A model generated the notes under the pieces. The model was not told the origin of the DNA. It was given only the letters and a program-made list of their open reading frames with translations, and did not search any database. A stretch of DNA of 64,000 nucleotides, from NCBI RefSeq assembly GCF_017916455.1, contig NZ_JAFMSY010000001.1, positions 2,268,053 to 2,332,052 of the forward strand, in the 5' to 3' direction. This document shows, in pieces, positions 7,331-15,050 of the stretch (within the stretch, counting starts at the first letter, position 1; each line of letters opens with the position of its first letter). Origin of the DNA: Nocardioides xinjiangensis. Its GTDB lineage: Bacteria > Actinomycetota > Actinomycetes > Propionibacteriales > Nocardioidaceae. A program made the translations under genes and the position numbers.

Positions 7331-8991
7331 CGCGAGTACAGACCCCGCAGGCCAGCAGCGCTGAGGCCAAGGTGGCGACCCCGGCCCAGGGCTGGGTGTC
7401 GTTCGTGGGCAGTGGTCCCGGTGACCCGGGCCTGCTGACCGTGCGCGCCGTGGAGCTCCTCCAGGGCGCGGAGGTCATCGTCACCGAGGCGCCCGAGCAC
7501 GTCGACCTGGTCCGCTCCGTCCTCGGCCTCGTCGAGGGCCCCGACGGGTCCTGGGACGGCCCCGAGATCGTCGACGGCGGCTTCGGCGAGGACGGCCAGC
7601 CGCTCACCCACGCGGCCCGCGCGAAGGTCGTGGTCCGCCACGGCAAGAAGCAGCGCGTCGTGCGTCTCATGACCGGCGACCCGTTCCTCTACGCCTCCGG
7701 CCCCGAGGAGGCGCAGGCCTGCGTGAAGGCCGGCGTCGGCTTCGAGGTCGTCCCCGGTGTCTCCTCGGTGAGCGCGGTGCCCGCCTATGCCGGCATCCCG
7801 CTGACCACCAAGCGACACCGCGAGATGGCCGTCGTCACCTGCGGCGAGAAGATCGACTGGAGCGCGTACGCCGACGACCGCACGCTCGTCCTGCTCTCCG
7901 GCGTCGGCAGCATCGGCGAGACCGCGGCCGCCCTCGTCGAGGCCGGTCGCTCGCCCCAGACGCCCGTCGCGATGACCCGCGTCGGCACCACGACCGAGCA
8001 GCAGACGCTGATCTCGACGCTGGCCGACGTCGCCGCCGACGCGCGCGCCGCCCGCATCGCCCCGCCGGCGATCACCGTCATCGGCGAGGTCGTCGACCTG
8101 CGCCAGACGCTGTCGTGGTTCGAGACCAAGCCCCTGTTCGGCTGGCGCGCGCTGGTGCCGCGCACCAAGGAGCAGGCCGGCTCGCTGTCGCGCCGGCTGC
8201 GGGAGTACGGCGCCGTGCCCGAGGAGGTGCCGACGATCTCCGTCGAGCCGCCGCGCAACCCGCTGCAGATGGACAAGGCCGTCCGCGGCCTCGTCGAGGG
8301 CCGCTACGAGTGGATCGCGTTCACGTCGGTCAACGCCGTCAAGGCCGTCCGCGAGAAGTTCGAGGAGTACGGCCTCGACGCGCGTGCGTTCTCCGGCCTG
8401 AAGATCGCGGCGGTAGGCGACAAGACCGCCCAGGCGATCGCCGAGTGGGGCCTGCGGGCCGACCTGGTGCCGTCGGGCGAGCAGTCGGCCGCCGGGCTGC
8501 TCGACGTCTGGCCTCCCTACGACGAGGTGCTCGACCCGATCAACCGGGTCTTCCTGCCGCGCGCCGACATCGCGACCGAGAACCTCGTCGCCGGCCTCGT
8601 CGACCTCGGCTGGGAGTGCGACGACGTCACCGCCTACCGCACCGTGCGGGCCACCCCGCCGCCGGCGCCGGTGCGCGACGCGATCAAGACCGGCAAGTTC
8701 GACGCCGTGGTCTTCACCTCGTCCTCGACCGTGCGCAACCTCGTCGGCATCGCCGGCAAGCCGCACCCGTCGACGATCATCGCGGTGATCGGTCCGCAGA
8801 CGGCGAAGACCGCCGAGGAGCACGGGCTGCGGGTCGACGTGCTCTCGCCCACGCCCGACGTGGAGGTCCTCGTCGACGCGCTGGCCGACTTCGGTGCCGC
8901 CCGCCGGCTCGCGATGCTCGAGGCCGGCGAGGTCGTCACCCGGCCGAGCGAGCGCACCGCGTCCGGGCGCCGCAAGGCCCGCGTCAAGTAG
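7327..8991 (+). CDS. Bifunctional uroporphyrinogen-III methyltransferase / uroporphyrinogen-III synthase
   Basis: The 554-residue protein fuses two domains. Residues about 24-265 are a uroporphyrinogen-III C-methyltransferase (SAM-binding GSGPGDPGLLT, VSSVSAVPAYAGIPLT), which makes precorrin-2 for siroheme and cobalamin. Residues about 275-530 are a HemD-type synthase (WRALVPRTKEQAGSLSRRL, FTSVNAVKAV, FTSSSTVRNL), which closes hydroxymethylbilane to uroporphyrinogen III. The fusion is common in actinobacteria and places the heme/siroheme branch point in one polypeptide. Last gene of the coupled rex-hemACD operon. Confidence 0.93.
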   Translation: MTRVQTPQASSAEAKVATPAQGWVSFVGSGPGDPGLLTVRAVELLQGAEVIVTEAPEHVDLVRSVLGLVEGPDGSWDGPEIVDGGFGEDGQPLTHAARAKVVVRHGKKQRVVRLMTGDPFLYASGPEEAQACVKAGVGFEVVPGVSSVSAVPAYAGIPLTTKRHREMAVVTCGEKIDWSAYADDRTLVLLSGVGSIGETAAALVEAGRSPQTPVAMTRVGTTTEQQTLISTLADVAADARAARIAPPAITVIGEVVDLRQTLSWFETKPLFGWRALVPRTKEQAGSLSRRLREYGAVPEEVPTISVEPPRNPLQMDKAVRGLVEGRYEWIAFTSVNAVKAVREKFEEYGLDARAFSGLKIAAVGDKTAQAIAEWGLRADLVPSGEQSAAGLLDVWPPYDEVLDPINRVFLPRADIATENLVAGLVDLGWECDDVTAYRTVRATPPPAPVRDAIKTGKFDAVVFTSSSTVRNLVGIAGKPHPSTIIAVIGPQTAKTAEEHGLRVDVLSPTPDVEVLVDALADFGAARRLAMLEAGEVVTRPSERTASGRRKARVK

Positions 8992-9009
8992 CCGCCACCG
9001 CCGCTGGGA

Positions 9010-9015
9010 GAGGAT
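9010..9015 (+). promoter_or_regulatory. Possible -10 element before hemB
   Basis: GAGGAT lies six bases before the hemB GTG, the same spacing as the other leaderless genes. It matches only A2 and T6 of TANNNT, and the overlapping GGAG could instead act as a ribosome site. Confidence 0.35.
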
Positions 9016-9021
9016 GGAGCC

Positions 9022-10017
9022 GTGACCGAGGAGAAGCACGTCCAGGGCCCGACCGTCCGACCCCGGCGGCTGCGGCGCACGCCGGCGCTGCGCCGGATGG
9101 TCGCCGAGACGCACGTGGTGCCGAGCTCGCTGGTGCTGCCCCTGTTCGTGCGGGAGGGCCTCAGCGAGCCGTCGCCGATCTCGTCGATGCCCGGGGTCGT
9201 CCAGCACTCCCGCGACTCGCTGAAGAAGGCCGCCTTCGAGGCCGCGGAGCTCGGGCTGGGCGGGGTGATGCTGTTCGGCATCCCCGGGCGCAAGGACGCG
9301 ACCGGTTCGGGTGCCATCGACCCCGGCGGCGTGCTCAACCTGGCGATCACCGACGTGGTCGCCGAGGTGGGCGACCAGCTCACCGTGATGTCCGACCTCT
9401 GCCTGGACGAGTTCACCGACCACGGCCACTGCGGCCTGCTCACCCCCGACGGTGACGTCGACAACGACCTCACCCTCGCGGCGTACGCCGACATGGCGCT
9501 CGCGCAGGCGGCGGCCGGCGTCGACATGGTGGGCCCGAGCGGCATGATGGACGGACAGGTGCGGGTGGTGCGCCAGGCGCTCGACGCCGCCCGCCACACC
9601 GACGTGTCGATCATGGCCTACTCGGCGAAGTACGCCTCCGCCTTCTTCGGACCCTTCCGCGAGGCCGTCGACTCCTCGCTCGTCGGCGACCGGCGGACCT
9701 ACCAGCAGGACCCGGCCAACGCGGTCGAGGGCGTGCGCGAGGTGCTGCTCGACGTGGCCGAGGGTGCCGACATCGTCATGGTGAAGCCCGCGCTGGCCTA
9801 CCTCGACGTGATCCGCCGCGTCCGCGACGCCGTCGACGTGCCCGTGGCGGCGTACAACGTCTCGGGCGAGTACGCCATGGTCGAGGCCGCGGCGGCGAAC
9901 GGCTGGATCGACCGCGAAGCGGCCATCCTGGAGACGCTGACCGCGATCAGCCGCGCGGGCTCGGACGTGGTCCTCACGTACTGGGCCGCCGAGGCCGCGG
10001 ACCTGCTGCGGCGCTGA
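9022..10017 (+). CDS. hemB: Porphobilinogen synthase (delta-aminolevulinate dehydratase)
   Basis: The enzyme condenses two 5-aminolevulinate molecules into porphobilinogen. The 331 residues contain the two Schiff-base lysines, Lys203 in [13 protein letters not shown] and Lys255 in [12 protein letters not shown]. The metal-binding loop reads [15 protein letters not shown]: Cys127, Asp129 and Cys137 replace the three-cysteine zinc site of the E. coli enzyme, suggesting altered metal dependence. The gene starts 30 bases after the hemD fusion and may also be transcribed from the upstream operon. Confidence 0.96.
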   Translation: MTEEKHVQGPTVRPRRLRRTPALRRMVAETHVVPSSLVLPLFVREGLSEPSPISSMPGVVQHSRDSLKKAAFEAAELGLGGVMLFGIPGRKDATGSGAIDPGGVLNLAITDVVAEVGDQLTVMSDLCLDEFTDHGHCGLLTPDGDVDNDLTLAAYADMALAQAAAGVDMVGPSGMMDGQVRVVRQALDAARHTDVSIMAYSAKYASAFFGPFREAVDSSLVGDRRTYQQDPANAVEGVREVLLDVAEGADIVMVKPALAYLDVIRRVRDAVDVPVAAYNVSGEYAMVEAAAANGWIDREAAILETLTAISRAGSDVVLTYWAAEAADLLRR

Positions 10018-10070
10018 CCGCTGCGCCGCTCGCTGGTCGGCGGGCGGGCCGGCCGGGAGCTGGGCCGAGC

Positions 10071-10301
10071 GTCATACGAAGCAGCCGCACCTATGGGTGC
10101 TGGTCCGTATGATGTAGCGCTGCTGGCCGGCTCAGCGTCATACGAAGCCGCACGTATAGGTGCCAGTTCGTATGACGCAGCGCTGCTGGCGGACTCGACG
10201 TCATACGAAGCCGCACCTATGAGTGCTGATTCGTATGACGCACCGGAGCTCGGCGGCCGACGTCATACGGAGCCGCACCTATAGGTGCCGGTTCGTATGA
10301 C
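10071..10301. repeat. Four-copy array of nested palindromes
   Basis: Copies lie at 10071-10113, 10137-10176, 10200-10239 and 10262-10301. Each has outer arms GTCATACGAA and TTCGTATGAC around an inner palindrome close to GCACCTATAGGTGC, allowing a long hairpin or cruciform. Copies 2-4 are exactly 40 bases; copy 1 is 43 and has more mismatches. Spacers of 22-23 bases are also related (GCAGCGCTGCTGGC-like). The period of about 63 bp is six helical turns. The array fills the convergent gap between hemB and the transglycosylase gene. Function unknown: a transcription barrier, a protein-binding array or a REP-like element. Confidence 0.9.
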
Positions 10302-10342
10302 GCAAGCGGCGGCCACGTCGGTCGGCGGCCGCAGCCCGACGG

Positions 10343-11533
10343 CTACGGGTTCATCAGGTCGGCGATGCAGGCGTTCAGCGCGGGCAGGTCGAGCCCCGAG
10401 ACGCCGGAGGCCAGGCACTGGGCCTGCGCCTGCGCCCACGTGAGCGTGGCGCCGATCGTCCCGGTGGGGAGCGGCGGCAGCGTCGTGCTGAGCGTCGGCA
10501 GGCTCGTCGGCACGGACGGCGTCGGCACCGACGACGTCGGGTTCTTCGTCGGCGACTGGGTCGGCGTCTGCGTGGGGGTCTGCGTCTGCGTGGGGGTCTG
10601 CGTCTGCGTCTGCGTCGGCGTGGGGTTCTGGGTGGGCGACGGGTTCCTGGTCGGCGAGGGGTCCCGGTCCTTGTCGCCGTCGCCGCCCTTCCTGCCCTTG
10701 TCGCCGTCGTTGCCCCGGCCGGTGGCGGAGGCGGTCGGCTCGGGGACGATCACGCCGGTGGTCAGCGTGGCGGTCGGCACCGCGCTGAAGTCGCCGTCGA
10801 GGTAGGCCTGCATGACCTCCAGCACGAGGTCGACGTACTCGTTGGAGTGGTTGTAGCGGTAGACCGACGCGCGCTGGCCCTGCTCCGTGGACAGGTCGTC
10901 CTCGCCGGAGCAGAGGTACACCGCGGTGGCGAGCGCGGCGTCGTCGATGTCCTGCGGGTTGCGGGTGCCGTCGTTGTCGCCGTCCACGCCCACGACCGCC
11001 CAGGTCGAGGGGATGAACTGCATCGGGCCGACCGCCCGGTCGTGCCGGGTGTCGTTGTCGTACTGGCCGCCGTCGGTGTCGGCGATGTCCTGGGTGTCGT
11101 TCCGGCCGTTCAGCGCGATGCCGTAGATGCCGGGGCGCGCGACGCCCTGCGCGTCGAGGGTGTTGCCGCCGAAGCGGCCGTGGTCGGACTCGACGCGCCC
11201 GATGGCGGCGATGAGCTCCCACGGCAGCCGGCAGCCCCTGTCGGCCTTGTTGATGACGGCCTCGGCACGCTGGTACGCCGACAGCGCCGCCTGCGGGATG
11301 TCGCTCGCCGTGCCGGGCGTCAGGGCGGCGGCGCGGGTCACGGGGTCGCCGACGGTGGCCGGCGCCTCGATCGCGGCCGTCGGCAGGACCGTGCCGTCGG
11401 GGAGGGTCTTCGAGCCGTCGGAGTCGGCGCTCGCCGAGCCGACGCCCACGCCGGCGAGGCTCGCCGTCCAGGCGGCCGACAGCACCGCCAGCGGGATGAT
11501 GGCGGTCGCGCGGTGAAGCCGGCCCGTCGACAT
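10343..11533 (-). CDS. Secreted lytic murein transglycosylase
   Basis: The 396-residue protein starts at ATG 11533, chosen for its GGGGAGG ribosome site. A signal peptide (about 1-36, ending GSASA) precedes a transglycosylase domain with LIAAIGRVESDHGRFGG (probable catalytic Glu115), VGPMQFIPSTW and YNHSNEYVDLVL. This is the MltB-like family that cleaves peptidoglycan glycan strands outside the membrane. A Pro/Thr/Gln-rich linker (about 270-345) and a conserved C-terminal segment with one Cys pair follow. It converges on hemB across the repeat array and diverges from hemL. Confidence 0.88.
   Translation of the reverse strand: MSTGRLHRATAIIPLAVLSAAWTASLAGVGVGSASADSDGSKTLPDGTVLPTAAIEAPATVGDPVTRAAALTPGTASDIPQAALSAYQRAEAVINKADRGCRLPWELIAAIGRVESDHGRFGGNTLDAQGVARPGIYGIALNGRNDTQDIADTDGGQYDNDTRHDRAVGPMQFIPSTWAVVGVDGDNDGTRNPQDIDDAALATAVYLCSGEDDLSTEQGQRASVYRYNHSNEYVDLVLEVMQAYLDGDFSAVPTATLTTGVIVPEPTASATGRGNDGDKGRKGGDGDKDRDPSPTRNPSPTQNPTPTQTQTQTPTQTQTPTQTPTQSPTKNPTSSVPTPSVPTSLPTLSTTLPPLPTGTIGATLTWAQAQAQCLASGVSGLDLPALNACIADLMNP
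10560..10640 (-). repeat. Hexamer-type tandem repeats encoding PTQT linker
   Basis: Repeated GTCTGCG and GTGGGGGTCTGCG units encode the PTQTQTPTQT linker of the transglycosylase. Such runs can expand or contract by strand slippage, so linker length may vary between strains. Confidence 0.6.
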
Positions 11534-11611
11534 GTCGTGCCCTCCCCTTGGTCGTCCTGGTGCCATGATGCCCCCTCCGGGCCCATCGACACCTCGACAA
11601 CGACAGATTCC

Positions 11612-11635
11612 GTGACCAAGTTACGCGCCGGTCAC
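11612..11635 (-). promoter_or_regulatory. GTGAC/GTAAC/GTCAC repeat cluster
   Basis: Read on the minus strand the segment is GTGAC, six bases, GTAAC, three bases, GTCAC, upstream of the transglycosylase gene and in the divergent space to hemL. Repeats of GTMAC type are bound by MtrA, which controls cell-wall hydrolase genes in actinobacteria. The spacing does not match exactly, so this is a weak candidate. Confidence 0.25.
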
Positions 11636-11703
11636 CCTGTGGGCCAGTGCACAGCCGCGACGCCCGCGGGCACGCCGACTGGGGATCCTTTGCGTCCCTG
11701 CGG

Positions 11704-11709
11704 GACAAT
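11704..11709 (+). promoter_or_regulatory. -10 element for leaderless hemL
   Basis: GACAAT lies exactly six bases before the GTG at 11716. Confidence 0.45.
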
Positions 11710-11715
11710 GACCGG

Positions 11716-13047
11716 GTGACCTCCGCGACCACCCCGACCACGACGACCGCGGTTAGCCAGGCGTGGTTCGAGCGAGCCCGGGCGGTGACGCCGGGAGGCG
11801 TGAACTCGCCGGTGCGCGCCTTCACCGCGGTCGGTGGCACGCCCCGCTTCATCACCTCCGCCTCGGGCGCCTGGCTGACCGACGCGGACGGCAACGACTA
11901 CGTCGACCTGATCTGCTCGTGGGGACCGATGCTGCTCGGCCACGCGCACCCCGACGTGCAGGCGGCCGTCGCGGGCGCCGTCGCGCGCGGCACGTCGTAC
12001 GGCACCCCCACCGAGCCGGAGGTCGAGCTCGCCGAGGAGATCGTCGCCCGCACGCCGGTCGAGCGGGTGCGCTTCGTCTCCTCCGGCACCGAGGCCACGA
12101 TGTCGGCGATCCGTCTCGCGCGCGGGGCCACGGGGCGCGACCTGGTCGTGAAGTTCGCCGGCTGCTACCACGGCCACGTCGACCCGCTGCTGGCCGAGGC
12201 CGGCTCCGGGGTCGCCACCCTCGCGGTGCCCGGCACGAGCGGGGTGCCCGCCACCGCGGCGGCGGAGACCCTCGTGCTGCCCTACAACGACCGGGAGGCC
12301 GTCCGGGCCGCGTTCGCGACCCACGGCCCGCGGATCGCGTGCCTGATCACCGAGGCCTCGCCGGGCAACATGGGTGTGGTTCCGCCGGCGCCGGGGTTCA
12401 ACGCCTTCCTCGCCGAGACCTGCCGCGCCCACGGCGCCCTCTTCATCAGCGACGAGGTGATGACGGGCTTCCGCGCCACGGCGCAGGGCGGGTGGGGCCT
12501 CGACGGCGCCGTCGAGGGCTGGACGCCGGACCTGATGACCTTCGGCAAGGTGATGGGCGGCGGCTTCCCCGCCGCCGCGTTCGGCGGCCGCGCGGACCTG
12601 ATGGCGCACCTCGCTCCGGAGGGACCGGTCTACCAGGCCGGCACCCTGTCCGGGAACCCGGTCGCCACCACCGCCGGCCTGGCTACCCTCCGGCTCGCGA
12701 CCGCCGAGGTCTATGCGCACCTCGACGCGACCGCGCACACGATCCGTGCGGCGGTCTCCGAGCACCTGCAGGTCGCCGGCGTGCCGCACGTGGTGCAGGT
12801 GGCCGGCACGATGTTCTCGGTGTTCTTCCGAGACGGGGCGGTGCGCGACTTCGCCGAGGCCAGCCGGCAGGACACCGCGGCCTACGCCGCCTTCTTCCAC
12901 TCGATGCTCGACCAGGGCGTCTACCTGCCCCCGTCCGCGTACGAGGCGTGGTTCGTGTCCGCCGCGCACGACGACCGGGCCGTCCAGACCATCATCGACG
13001 CCCTGCCGGCCGCGGCCCTCGCGGCCGCGACGGCTGGAGGTTACTGA
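11716..13047 (+). CDS. hemL: Glutamate-1-semialdehyde 2,1-aminomutase
   Basis: This PLP enzyme converts glutamate-1-semialdehyde to 5-aminolevulinate, the step between HemA and HemB. The 443 residues show [13 protein letters not shown], the glycine-rich [33 protein letters not shown] and the PLP lysine in [20 protein letters not shown] 11716 was preferred over the longer reading from 11647 because family alignments begin near SQAWFERA and a -10 hexamer sits six bases before it. It is separated from the other hem genes by the repeat array and the transglycosylase, and lies two bases before the phosphatase gene. Confidence 0.95.
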   Translation: MTSATTPTTTTAVSQAWFERARAVTPGGVNSPVRAFTAVGGTPRFITSASGAWLTDADGNDYVDLICSWGPMLLGHAHPDVQAAVAGAVARGTSYGTPTEPEVELAEEIVARTPVERVRFVSSGTEATMSAIRLARGATGRDLVVKFAGCYHGHVDPLLAEAGSGVATLAVPGTSGVPATAAAETLVLPYNDREAVRAAFATHGPRIACLITEASPGNMGVVPPAPGFNAFLAETCRAHGALFISDEVMTGFRATAQGGWGLDGAVEGWTPDLMTFGKVMGGGFPAAAFGGRADLMAHLAPEGPVYQAGTLSGNPVATTAGLATLRLATAEVYAHLDATAHTIRAAVSEHLQVAGVPHVVQVAGTMFSVFFRDGAVRDFAEASRQDTAAYAAFFHSMLDQGVYLPPSAYEAWFVSAAHDDRAVQTIIDALPAAALAAATAGGY

Positions 13048-13049
13048 CC

Positions 13050-13727
13050 ATGGCAGTGCAGACGATCGTCCACCTCCTGCGCCACGGCGAGGTGCACAAC
13101 CCCGGAGGCGTGCTCTACGGCCGGATGGACGGCTTCCACCTCTCCGACCTCGGCAACCAGATGGCGCGGCGCGTCGCGGAGTCGATCGGCGACCGCGACA
13201 TCGTCCACCTGCGCACCTCGCCGCTCGAGCGGGCGCGGGAGACGCTGGCGCCGCTGGCCGAGCGCCTCGGCCTCACGCCGGAGGTCGACCGTCGCGTCAT
13301 CGAGTCGGGCAACAAGTTCCAGGGCGTCAACTTCGGCGCCGGCGCGAGGACGTTCCTCAAGCGGCCCGACCTGCTGCGCCACATGTACAACCCGTTCAAG
13401 CCGTCGTGGGGGGAGCCCTACGACGAGATCGCGGGTCGCATGGTCGCCGCGCTGCACGACGCCCGCGACGCCGCCGCCGGCCACGAGGCGGTGATCGTGT
13501 CCCACCAGCTCCCGATCTGGACGACGCGGCTCTTCCTGGAGAAGCGCAGCTACCTCCACCACCCCAAGAACCGGCAGTGCACGCTGTGCTCCCTCACCAG
13601 CGTGGTCTTCGACGACGACCGCGTGGTGCAGGTACGCTACTCCGAGCCGGCCGGCGACCTGATCCCGGTGGGCGACCGGTCCGCCCCGTTCTCAGCCGGG
13701 GGCGCCCCGCGGGAGGACCGGCCCTGA
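13050..13727 (+). CDS. Histidine phosphatase family protein (phosphoglycerate mutase-like)
   Basis: A 225-residue protein with the RHGE motif (LLRHGEVHNPGG, residues 9-20) whose histidine takes the phosphate, TSPLERARETLAPLA and the second catalytic histidine in VIVSHQLP. The family hydrolyses diverse phosphoesters and the substrate is unknown. It sits between hemL and the cytochrome c maturation genes, as does a similar gene in mycobacteria, which suggests a role linked to heme or cytochromes. Its TGA overlaps the CTG start proposed for the next gene. Confidence 0.88.
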   Translation: MAVQTIVHLLRHGEVHNPGGVLYGRMDGFHLSDLGNQMARRVAESIGDRDIVHLRTSPLERARETLAPLAERLGLTPEVDRRVIESGNKFQGVNFGAGARTFLKRPDLLRHMYNPFKPSWGEPYDEIAGRMVAALHDARDAAAGHEAVIVSHQLPIWTTRLFLEKRSYLHHPKNRQCTLCSLTSVVFDDDRVVQVRYSEPAGDLIPVGDRSAPFSAGGAPREDRP

Positions 13728-14308
13728 AGCTCGTCCGTACGCTCCTCGCCCCGCTCGGGGCGCCCCTGCTGGGGCTCGCCTGCCTGCTCGCGCTCGCCGG
13801 CTGCTCGAGCCTGTCCGGGACCGGTGACAAGGGCTACATCACCGGCACGGGCGTCCCCACCGAGGTGAAGGCGGTCGACCGCGGCGCGCCCGTGGAGCTG
13901 ACCGGCACCGACCTCGACGGCGAGGAGGTCGACCTCGCCGAGCTGCGTGGGCGGCCCGTCGTCGTCAACGTCTGGGCGTCGTGGTGCCCCCCGTGCATCG
14001 TCGAGCAGCCCGACCTCAACGCGGCGGCCGCCGAGCTCGGCGACGAGGTGGCCTTCGTCGGCCTCAACATCCGCGACGCGTCCACCGACGACGCCAAGGC
14101 CTACGTCCGCGACCTCGACGTGCCCTACGCCTCGATCTACTCCGCCGACGGCGCGGCGCTGCTGCCGTTCGCGGGCACGCTGACGCCCCGCTCGATCCCC
14201 AGCACCGTCGTCCTCGACGGGGAGGGCCGCATCGCCGCCTCCGTCAACGGGCGCATCCCCACGACGCAGACCCTGGTCTCGCTGGTGGAGGCGGTCCTCG
14301 ATGAGTGA
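13724..14308 (+). CDS. TlpA/ResA-like thioredoxin lipoprotein
   Basis: The 194-residue product has a lipoprotein signal ending in LALAGC (lipid-bearing Cys27) and a thioredoxin fold with WASWCPPC (Cys88, Cys91), typical of ResA/CcmG proteins that reduce apocytochrome c cysteines outside the membrane. No ATG, GTG or TTG precedes the lipobox. The reading begins with CTG at 13724, which overlaps the upstream TGA and has GGGAGGA seven bases before it, so a rare CTG start is likely. The stop overlaps ccdA. Electrons would come from CcdA. Confidence 0.9.
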   Translation: MKLVRTLLAPLGAPLLGLACLLALAGCSSLSGTGDKGYITGTGVPTEVKAVDRGAPVELTGTDLDGEEVDLAELRGRPVVVNVWASWCPPCIVEQPDLNAAAAELGDEVAFVGLNIRDASTDDAKAYVRDLDVPYASIYSADGAALLPFAGTLTPRSIPSTVVLDGEGRIAASVNGRIPTTQTLVSLVEAVLDE

Positions 14309-15050
14309 CTGGTTCCAGGAGACGGCTCTCTCCGGCTCGATGGTGCTGGCGCTTCCGGTGGCCCTCGCCGCCGGGCTCATCTCGTTCTTCAGCCCCTGCG
14401 TGATCCCGCTGCTGCCCGGCTACCTGTCCTACGCCACCGGGATCTCCGGCGGCGACCTCGACCAGGCCCGCCGCAGCCGACTGGTGCTGGGCGCCACCCT
14501 CTTCGTCCTCGGCTTCTCCCTCGTCTTCGTGCTGCTCGGCAGCCTCACCGGCGCCGCCGGCGCGTGGCTGTTCACCCACACCCGCCAGCTCAACCTCGTC
14601 CTGGGCGTCATCACGATCCTGCTCGGCGTGGCGTTCCTCGGTGCCTTCGGCTTCCTGCAGCGCGACTGGCGCATCCACCGTGTGCCGGCCGTCGGGCTCG
14701 CCGCCGCACCGCTGCTCGGCTTCCTCTTCGGGGTCGGGTGGACGCCGTGCGTGGGCCCGACCCTGGCGGCCATCAACGTCCTGTCGGTCAACGAGGCGAC
14801 GGCCGGGCGGGGCGCGCTGCTCTCGGCCGTGTTCGCCCTCGGTCTCGGCCTGCCCTTCATCGCCGCGGCGCTCGCCTACCGCCGCATGCTCGGCGCGTTC
14901 GCGGTCGTCCGGCGCCACCAGCTGCTCGTCGTCCGCCTCGGCGGCGCGATGATGATCGTCGTCGGCCTGCTGCTCGTCAGCGGCTGGTGGGACCGGATCG
15001 TGCAGTGGCTGCAGCTGCAGGTCGTCCAGGGATTCACGGTGCCGGTGTGA
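14301..15050 (+). CDS. ccdA: Cytochrome c biogenesis protein CcdA
   Basis: The 249-residue membrane protein has six predicted helices and two conserved cysteines, FFSPCVIPLLPGYLSY in helix 1 and GWTPCVGPTL in helix 4. It carries reducing equivalents from cytoplasmic thioredoxin across the membrane to the TlpA/ResA-like protein encoded just upstream, whose last codons it overlaps by eight bases. The ResB gene follows with a GTG overlap, making a coupled maturation operon. Confidence 0.95.
   Translation: MSDWFQETALSGSMVLALPVALAAGLISFFSPCVIPLLPGYLSYATGISGGDLDQARRSRLVLGATLFVLGFSLVFVLLGSLTGAAGAWLFTHTRQLNLVLGVITILLGVAFLGAFGFLQRDWRIHRVPAVGLAAAPLLGFLFGVGWTPCVGPTLAAINVLSVNEATAGRGALLSAVFALGLGLPFIAAALAYRRMLGAFAVVRRHQLLVVRLGGAMMIVVGLLLVSGWWDRIVQWLQLQVVQGFTVPV

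Noticed and set aside
6262..9597. 1111-codon antisense ORF opposite hemC, hemD and hemB
   Set aside because: It is a shadow of high-GC coding sequence on the other strand, rich in Arg, Gly and Asp without domains.
10093..10284. 63-codon ORF through the palindromic array with a 21-residue repeat
   Set aside because: It follows only from the 63-bp period. The last unit is out of register (62 bp), there is no ribosome site, and the palindromic arms explain the conservation better.
10071..10301. CRISPR array
   Set aside because: Spacers of 22-23 bases are related to each other, repeats are long palindromes with variation, and no cas genes are present.
11534..11715. c-di-AMP (ydaO) riboswitch before the lytic transglycosylase gene
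   Set aside because: The conserved ydaO core sequences are not visible and the leader is short.
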